This document shows positions 6,448 through 10,345 of a stretch of DNA of 10,345 bases, piece after piece. Position numbers and translations under genes: made by a program. How positions within the stretch are numbered: the first letter of the stretch is position 1; each line of letters opens with the position of its first letter. The notes under the pieces were generated by a model. It made no database searches and was not told the origin of the DNA. It was given only the letters and a program-made list of their open reading frames with translations. The stretch is from Thermococcus sp. (GTDB lineage Archaea; Methanobacteriota_B; Thermococci; Thermococcales; Thermococcaceae): the NCBI GenBank assembly GCA_027065835.1, contig JAMONK010000132.1, positions 1-10,345 on the forward strand. The letters run 5' to 3'.

Positions 6448-7211
6448 CGGTGAAGAGGGATACCGCAGTTGCACTCTCCTTCCTGCTCGCTTTCCTCGTG
6501 TTATCCTACGCGGTGGTCGAGAAGGACGTCATGGGCCTGTCAAAGAACCCACTGCGCCCCCTGGGTGAGTTCTACTTGGGTCATGCCTTCGCCTCGGGCG
6601 AACTGACCTCCCACAGTCCGGAGGTGGTCACCGCCATAGTGTGGAACTACCGCGGCTTTGATACGCTGTTTGAGACCTTTGTGTTCTTCCTGGCCATAAT
6701 GGGGACCCTCTCCGTTCTGAGGCTTAGGGAGGGACAGGAGAGGATGGTGAGGGACATGGAGAGGGTGGAACCCCACAGGCATATGGATCTCATAGTCAGG
6801 GTGATAACCCGGCTCGTTCTCCTCATGATAATAGGTATCTCGGCCTCGATAGCCCTTCACGGCCATCTCACCCCCGGCGGTGGATTCCAAGGCGGTTCGG
6901 CGATGGCCGTTGCCTCGCTCCTCCTGTTCGCGGTCTTCTCCAAGTTCACCCTTGAGAGGAGGGGGCTGACCCTGAGGCACACCCTTGGAGCCTACGCCGT
7001 TGGGATAGCCATAATACTCCTCACGGTCTACGCGCCGCTTGCCCTTGGCGGCCGTTTCCTCCAGATAAACCTCCTGCCCGGGGAGCTGGGCCTCTTTGAC
7101 CTTGATGTTGGTGAGTATCTGGCGGTTAGCTTTGGCTTCCTATCCGTCTTCCTGATCCTCGGTGTCTCCGAGTGGATATTCAGGAGGATTCTCAGGGGGG
7201 AGGTCAGATGA
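6444..7211 (+). CDS. mnhB: Fused MbhE-like domain plus MnhB/MrpB
   Basis: 255 residues with two recognisable parts. Residues 1-95 resemble MbhE (the last piece of bacterial MrpA): an N-terminal helix, an extracytoplasmic stretch, then VVTAIVWNYRGFDTLFET (61-78) leading into a second helix. A charged linker (95-113) follows. Residues 114-250 are MrpB (MbhF), with the hallmark HGHLTPGGGFQGG (139-151) and four membrane helices. In Mbh hydrogenases these are two separate genes, as I recall; here they are one frame without any sign of a frameshift. The start overlaps the DUF4040 gene by ATGA and the stop overlaps mnhC the same way. Together with the gene before it, this supplies the MrpA C-terminal and MrpB parts of the antiporter. 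Confidence 0.9.
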   Translation: MTVKRDTAVALSFLLAFLVLSYAVVEKDVMGLSKNPLRPLGEFYLGHAFASGELTSHSPEVVTAIVWNYRGFDTLFETFVFFLAIMGTLSVLRLREGQERMVRDMERVEPHRHMDLIVRVITRLVLLMIIGISASIALHGHLTPGGGFQGGSAMAVASLLLFAVFSKFTLERRGLTLRHTLGAYAVGIAIILLTVYAPLALGGRFLQINLLPGELGLFDLDVGEYLAVSFGFLSVFLILGVSEWIFRRILRGEVR

Positions 7212-7594
7212 GCGCGGGGTTTCTGATGTTCTATTCGGTCCTGGTCCTCTTCGGCATGATGCTCCTGGGGATCTACGGGGTGGTCACGAGGTCCAACATG
7301 GTGAAGAAGATAATCATGCTCAACATCATGGGGGACGCGATAAACATGCTCTTCATAATAATCGGCTACCGCCTCGTTTATCCGGTCTTCCCGCCTGTGT
7401 ACGAGGGGCACATACCCTTCGATGAGTTCCTTAGAACCGCGGTGGATCCTGTCCCACAGGCGCTGGTCCTGACGGCGGTCGTCATAGGGATGGCGATGAA
7501 CATCCTCCTCTCCACCTACGCCATTCAAATCTACCGTCTGTACGGCACCGTCGACGTTAGGGACGTGGCCCACCTCAGGAGGGAGGGGAAATGA
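7208..7594 (+). CDS. mnhC: Na+/H+ antiporter subunit MnhC/MrpC (NuoK-like)
   Basis: 128 residues with three membrane helices, homologous to NuoK and MbhG. The start is ATG 7208, overlapping the mnhB stop (ATGA) with GGGGGGAGGTC just upstream; the open frame reaches further back but only inside mnhB. The signature VDPVPQALVLTAVVIG (79-94) is exact for MrpC. The second helix has the MrpC-type Asn (N46 in DAINMLF), where NuoK carries a glutamate. Between the second and third helices is a longer loop (about 55-78). MrpC sits beside MrpD and helps link it to the rest of the complex. The stop overlaps the mnhE start. Confidence 0.94.
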   Translation: MSAGFLMFYSVLVLFGMMLLGIYGVVTRSNMVKKIIMLNIMGDAINMLFIIIGYRLVYPVFPPVYEGHIPFDEFLRTAVDPVPQALVLTAVVIGMAMNILLSTYAIQIYRLYGTVDVRDVAHLRREGK

Positions 7595-8094
7595 AACCCT
7601 TCGGGCGGTTCTCAGCGGGCACGTTCCTGCTCGTCTTCCTCACCTACATCTTCTACACCGGTTCGGCCACCGGGTACGATGTTATCACCGGGACCCTCGT
7701 TGCGCTTGTGGTCTCCCTACTCGTGGGACGCTGGGTCGTTGAGGACGACCGAAAAGTGTTCCAGCCCCGCAGATGGTTGTCGGCGATAATCTTCTTCCTG
7801 CGCTACTTCGTGGTTGAGGAGACGAGGACCCACGTTGACGTTGCCAAGAGGGTGTTCACCCTTCGGACGAGACCCGGCATAGTGAGGATTCCCCTGGACG
7901 TAAAGAGCGACTACGCGAGGGTTCTGGTCGCCAACTCGATAACCAACACACCCGGAACGGTCGTTGTTGACATAACCGACGACGGAAAGTACCTCTACGT
8001 CCACTGGATAGATGTGAGCAGCCTCGACGAGGGAGAGATCAAGAGAAACGTCGTCTCATACTTCGAGGACTATGCGGGGAGGATGTTTGACTGA
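7591..8094 (+). CDS. mnhE: Na+/H+ antiporter subunit MnhE/MrpE
   Basis: 167 residues. Two N-terminal hydrophobic helices (about 9-28 and 31-50) and a short amphipathic one (62-76) are followed by a soluble cytoplasmic domain. The family motif LVANSITNTPGTVVVD (112-127) and the EETRTHVDVAKRVF helix (76-89) are clear. MrpE (MbhA in Mbh) is a structural subunit at the edge of the complex. The gene overlaps mnhC by ATGA and ends one base into the mnhD start (TGATG). It lies between mnhC and mnhD, whereas in Mbh operons and in bacterial mrp operons, as I recall them, E does not sit between C and D. Confidence 0.93.
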   Translation: MKPFGRFSAGTFLLVFLTYIFYTGSATGYDVITGTLVALVVSLLVGRWVVEDDRKVFQPRRWLSAIIFFLRYFVVEETRTHVDVAKRVFTLRTRPGIVRIPLDVKSDYARVLVANSITNTPGTVVVDITDDGKYLYVHWIDVSSLDEGEIKRNVVSYFEDYAGRMFD

Positions 8095-9674
8095 TGGGGG
8101 TGGTAGGCATGCAGTTTGGAGTGATCCCCGTTGTCCCACTGACGTTCGCTTTTTTCCTTCCCATAACGGCGATCCTGGCCGGTAGAAGGAGGTGGGTTAT
8201 CAACGCCTACGTCCTCGCGGCGACGAGTCTTGTGATGCTGTTCGCTGCGTTTCTTGCGGTTGAGGCTTACCACTCCGGACGGCCCCTGGTCTATTCTTTC
8301 GGTGGCTGGATAGCGCCCGTTGGGATAGTGTTCGAGGTTGACAGGTTCTCGGCACTCCTCGTTCTCACGACCACCGTGGGGTTCTTCCTGGCCGCGATCT
8401 ACGCGGTCGATTACCTTTCCCGCGAGCATGGGGTCGAGTACTTCTTCACCGGGGTGCTGGGACTTGAGGCCGGCGTCCTGGGGGCCTTTATGACGGGCGA
8501 CGCGTTCAATCTCTTCGTGATGCTGGAGGTCATGGGCGCCTCCGCGTACTCCATCGTCGGCTTCTACCGTCACCGGGGCCAGTCCGTTGAGGGTGCCTTC
8601 AAGTACGCCCTAAGCGGGGCCCTGGCCACCAGCCTCTACTTCCTCGGCCTGGGCTTCGTCTACTCCTCCCTTGGAACCCTCAACATGGCCGATATCAGCG
8701 CTCAATTCCATGGCGTAGCCTTCCCCCTGACGGTGGGGGTCTTTGGGGATCCTAAACTCGCCGTGGGGATTTTCTTTGCCCTCACCGTGGCAATGGTTCT
8801 CGTTAAGAGTGCCGTCTTTCCAGGCCACTACTGGCTCCCGGACGCGTACGAGGGGGCACCCGTTCCGGCCGCGGCACTGCTGAGCGGCTTTGTGGAGGTT
8901 GTTGGGATATACATGCTCGCGCGCTACCTCTTCACGGTCTTCGCGGGCCCACCTTACTCCAGGGACCTCTCGCTGGTCTTCTTCACGCTTGGGACCGTGA
9001 GCTCGTTCCTTGGAGCGTTCATGATGCTCGTCCAGCGGAACCTCAAACGGCTTATAGCGTATTCGACGATACTCCACATGGGCTACCTCTTCATGGCGCT
9101 TGGGGTTATGAGCAAGCTCGCGCTGGTGGCCGTAACCTACCACATCATAAACCACGCGATAGCGAAGACCCTCCTCTTCTTCGCCGCCGGCTCCTACATC
9201 TTCGCCACCGGAACGGCCGATATAGATGAGCTCGCCGGTGTCGGAAGAAGCATGCCGCTCACGACGGCTGCATTCGCCGTGGCCACCCTGTCGCTGGTTG
9301 GCGTCCCTCCCCTGAACGTCTTCTTCAGCAAGATGCTCATCTTCGACGCCCTCCTCCAGGTGAGCCCGCTGATTGCCTCTGTGGTTGTGATCACCAGTGC
9401 GGTGGCGGCGTGGGCGTACTTCCGGGCCATGGTCACCATCTGGAGGGGAAGGGCTGGGGCCGGACATGGTACCGAGAATGAGGAGGGGCCGGTGGCCTAT
9501 CGTGAGCGGCCGGTATTTCTTCTGGTCATGCTGGTTCTGGTCCTTGCCGTGGTGTTCATCGGCCTGCTGTCCCCCCTACTGGTGGACCGCTTCGTCCTTC
9601 CGGCCGCGGGTCAGGCCATGAACTACGGCGGTTATATAAAGGCAGTTCTCGAACTTGCAAAGGGGGTGCTCTGA
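8094..9674 (+). CDS. mnhD: Na+/H+ antiporter subunit MnhD/MrpD
   Basis: Up to 526 residues with about 14 membrane helices, an ion-pumping subunit homologous to NuoM/NuoN and MbhH. Functional residues are E145 (VMLEVMG), K238 ([19 protein letters not shown]), K319 (LKRLIAYST), K358 (HAIAKTLLF) and K413 (FSKMLIF). The position that is His in many NuoL-type proteins is S264 (ALLSG), as is common in MrpD. Start choice is open: ATG 8094 shares a base with the mnhE stop (TGATG), but ATG 8109 has a better ribosome binding site (GGGGGTGGT at 8096-8104) and would shorten the protein by 5 residues. It is the third large antiporter-like subunit of the operon and is linked by TGATG to mobA. Confidence 0.94.
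   Translation: MGVVGMQFGVIPVVPLTFAFFLPITAILAGRRRWVINAYVLAATSLVMLFAAFLAVEAYHSGRPLVYSFGGWIAPVGIVFEVDRFSALLVLTTTVGFFLAAIYAVDYLSREHGVEYFFTGVLGLEAGVLGAFMTGDAFNLFVMLEVMGASAYSIVGFYRHRGQSVEGAFKYALSGALATSLYFLGLGFVYSSLGTLNMADISAQFHGVAFPLTVGVFGDPKLAVGIFFALTVAMVLVKSAVFPGHYWLPDAYEGAPVPAAALLSGFVEVVGIYMLARYLFTVFAGPPYSRDLSLVFFTLGTVSSFLGAFMMLVQRNLKRLIAYSTILHMGYLFMALGVMSKLALVAVTYHIINHAIAKTLLFFAAGSYIFATGTADIDELAGVGRSMPLTTAAFAVATLSLVGVPPLNVFFSKMLIFDALLQVSPLIASVVVITSAVAAWAYFRAMVTIWRGRAGAGHGTENEEGPVAYRERPVFLLVMLVLVLAVVFIGLLSPLLVDRFVLPAAGQAMNYGGYIKAVLELAKGVL
9632..9640 (+). promoter_or_regulatory. Possible internal TATA box for mobA inside the mnhD 3' end
   Basis: TTATATAAA lies 33 bases before the mobA start codon, within the last codons of mnhD (encoding Gly-Tyr-Ile-Lys). 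At the usual archaeal spacing, transcription would start near 9663, leaving a leader of about 10 bases containing the AGGGGGTG ribosome binding site (9661-9668). The match may be chance, since mobA is also coupled to mnhD by TGATG. Confidence 0.3.
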
Positions 9675-10252
9675 TGCTGGGCGCGGTTCTGGCCGGGGGA
9701 AGGGCGAGGCGCTTCGGTGGGGACAAGCTCCTCTTCCGGGTCAACGGAAAGCCGCTTATCCTGCACACACTTGAGGCCCTCAAGCGGACTGAATCCATCG
9801 ATGAGGTCGTTCTGGTGGTCTCCCCGGATAATGCGGTGAGGTTTGAGTCCCTTGGCCATCGCGTTGTCGTGGACGACCTGCTCGTAGGTCCAATGAGCGG
9901 CGTCTACACCGCCCTGCGCCTCGGTGACGCCTTCGTCGTCGCCGGCGATATGCCCCTTCTCGTTCCGGAGTTCGTTGATTTTCTCATCTCCAGGTTCAGA
10001 GAGCGCGGAAAAATTGCCTGCGTGCCGCGTTGGAACAACGGCTACCTCGAACCCCTCCACGCGGCCTATTCCCGGAGCTTCATGGAGATTCTCGATGAGA
10101 AGATAAGGACAGGGAACTATGCCCTGAATCGGGCGATTCGCGAGGCAGCCCCCTGCTACGTTCCCGTAGAGCCCCTGCCGGAGGAGTGGAGGGGAAGCTT
10201 CTTCAACGTGAACACGAAGGAGGACTTGAAGAGGATTAAGAACCTTCCGTAG
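9674..10252 (+). CDS. mobA: Molybdenum cofactor guanylyltransferase MobA
   Basis: 192 residues, cytoplasmic, single nucleotidyltransferase domain with a Rossmann-like fold. It transfers GMP from GTP to Mo- or W-molybdopterin to make the guanine dinucleotide cofactor used by formate dehydrogenases and related enzymes. Motifs in order: [13 protein letters not shown] (6-18, GTP binding), GPMSGV (72-77), AGDMPLL (90-96, with the metal-binding Asp), EPLHAAY (126-132) and NVNTKEDL (178-185). Length fits the family (about 190-200). ATG 9674 overlaps the mnhD stop (TGATG) and has AGGGGGTG 5 bases upstream. Its place at the end of a hydrogenase/antiporter operon suggests the cluster's electron donor is a Mo/W-bis-PGD formate dehydrogenase encoded upstream. 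The 3' end overlaps a convergent gene. Confidence 0.93.
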   Translation: MLGAVLAGGRARRFGGDKLLFRVNGKPLILHTLEALKRTESIDEVVLVVSPDNAVRFESLGHRVVVDDLLVGPMSGVYTALRLGDAFVVAGDMPLLVPEFVDFLISRFRERGKIACVPRWNNGYLEPLHAAYSRSFMEILDEKIRTGNYALNRAIREAAPCYVPVEPLPEEWRGSFFNVNTKEDLKRIKNLP

Positions 10253-10345
10253 GGTTCTTTAAAATCCCCGCCAGCAATTCGGCCAGCCTCTCCGCGCGCT
10301 CCTCTATCACCCCGCTTGGCTCCTCGAAGAGGCCGGTTGAGGCCG
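10236..10345 (-). CDS. C-terminal end of an unidentified convergent gene
   Basis: On the minus strand an open frame enters from the window edge and ends at TAA (bases 10238-10236). It encodes at least 35 residues: a start resembling [12 protein letters not shown], then a helix rich in Glu, Arg, Leu and Ala, then ILKNPTEGS. Charged and hydrophobic residues alternate as in a soluble amphipathic helix, and the frame has no stops up to the edge. The last 17 bases overlap the end of mobA in the opposite direction. The family cannot be named from this piece. That it is a real gene is inferred from its plausible composition and from the tight packing of the region. Confidence 0.6.
   Translation of the reverse strand, partial: ASTGLFEEPSGVIEERAERLAELLAGILKNPTEGS
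10238..10259. repeat. Inverted repeat at the convergent gene junction (possible bidirectional terminator)
   Basis: AAGAACC (10238-10244) and GGTTCTT (10253-10259) are perfect 7-bp complements around an 8-base loop that contains the mobA stop codon. On the plus strand the second arm runs into TTT; on the minus strand the repeat lies across the stop of the convergent gene. A hairpin could form in both transcripts. Without a long T-run the terminator role is uncertain. Confidence 0.35.

Noticed and set aside
1..10345. CRISPR arrays, insertion sequences, tRNA or rRNA genes.
   Set aside because: No direct repeat series, transposase motifs or RNA gene signatures were seen; nearly the whole window is occupied by coupled genes.

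Overview
The window looks like part of a hyperthermophilic archaeal chromosome, most likely from the order Thermococcales (Thermococcus or Pyrococcus). This rests on tightly packed genes joined by ATGA/TGATG stop-start overlaps, Shine-Dalgarno sites close to GGAGGTGAT, an archaeal TATA promoter, and the gene content. The content resembles the known Thermococcales formate hydrogenlyase / Na+-H+ antiporter clusters (the fdh2-mfh2-mnh2 type of T. onnurineus). The species assignment is inference; no search was possible.

Region 1 (1-1964) is the 3' end of a hydrogenase operon. It holds the C-terminus of a 4Fe-4S polyferredoxin subunit (HycF/NuoI type), the [NiFe] hydrogenase small subunit (HycG/NuoB type), a small acidic protein of unknown function in the position of E. 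coli hycH, and an unexpected small protein with a minimal nucleotidyltransferase-like fold. The large subunit, the NuoH-like membrane anchor and any formate dehydrogenase would lie upstream, outside the window.

Region 2 (1965-2084) is the only real intergenic gap. It has a T-run that may end the first operon, a strong TATA box, and a 33-bp near-perfect palindrome at the predicted transcription start. The palindrome is a good candidate for a repressor operator or a 5'-UTR hairpin.

Region 3 (2085-9674) is one continuous operon of nine membrane genes: two large NuoL/M/N-like antiporter-type subunits, then MnhF, MnhG, an MbhD-like DUF4040 protein, an MbhE-MnhB fusion, MnhC, MnhE and MnhD. Together they form an Mrp-type cation/proton antiporter arm with three large channel-type subunits. 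The likely function is that electrons from an upstream donor (formate is the best guess) pass through the Fe-S subunits to a [NiFe] centre that makes H2, and the membrane arm conserves the energy as an H+ and/or Na+ gradient.

Region 4 (9674-10252) is mobA, which attaches GMP to molybdopterin. It is translationally linked to mnhD and fits a Mo/W-bis-PGD formate dehydrogenase in the same cluster. The window ends with the 3' end of an unidentified convergent gene on the minus strand, whose last codons overlap mobA.
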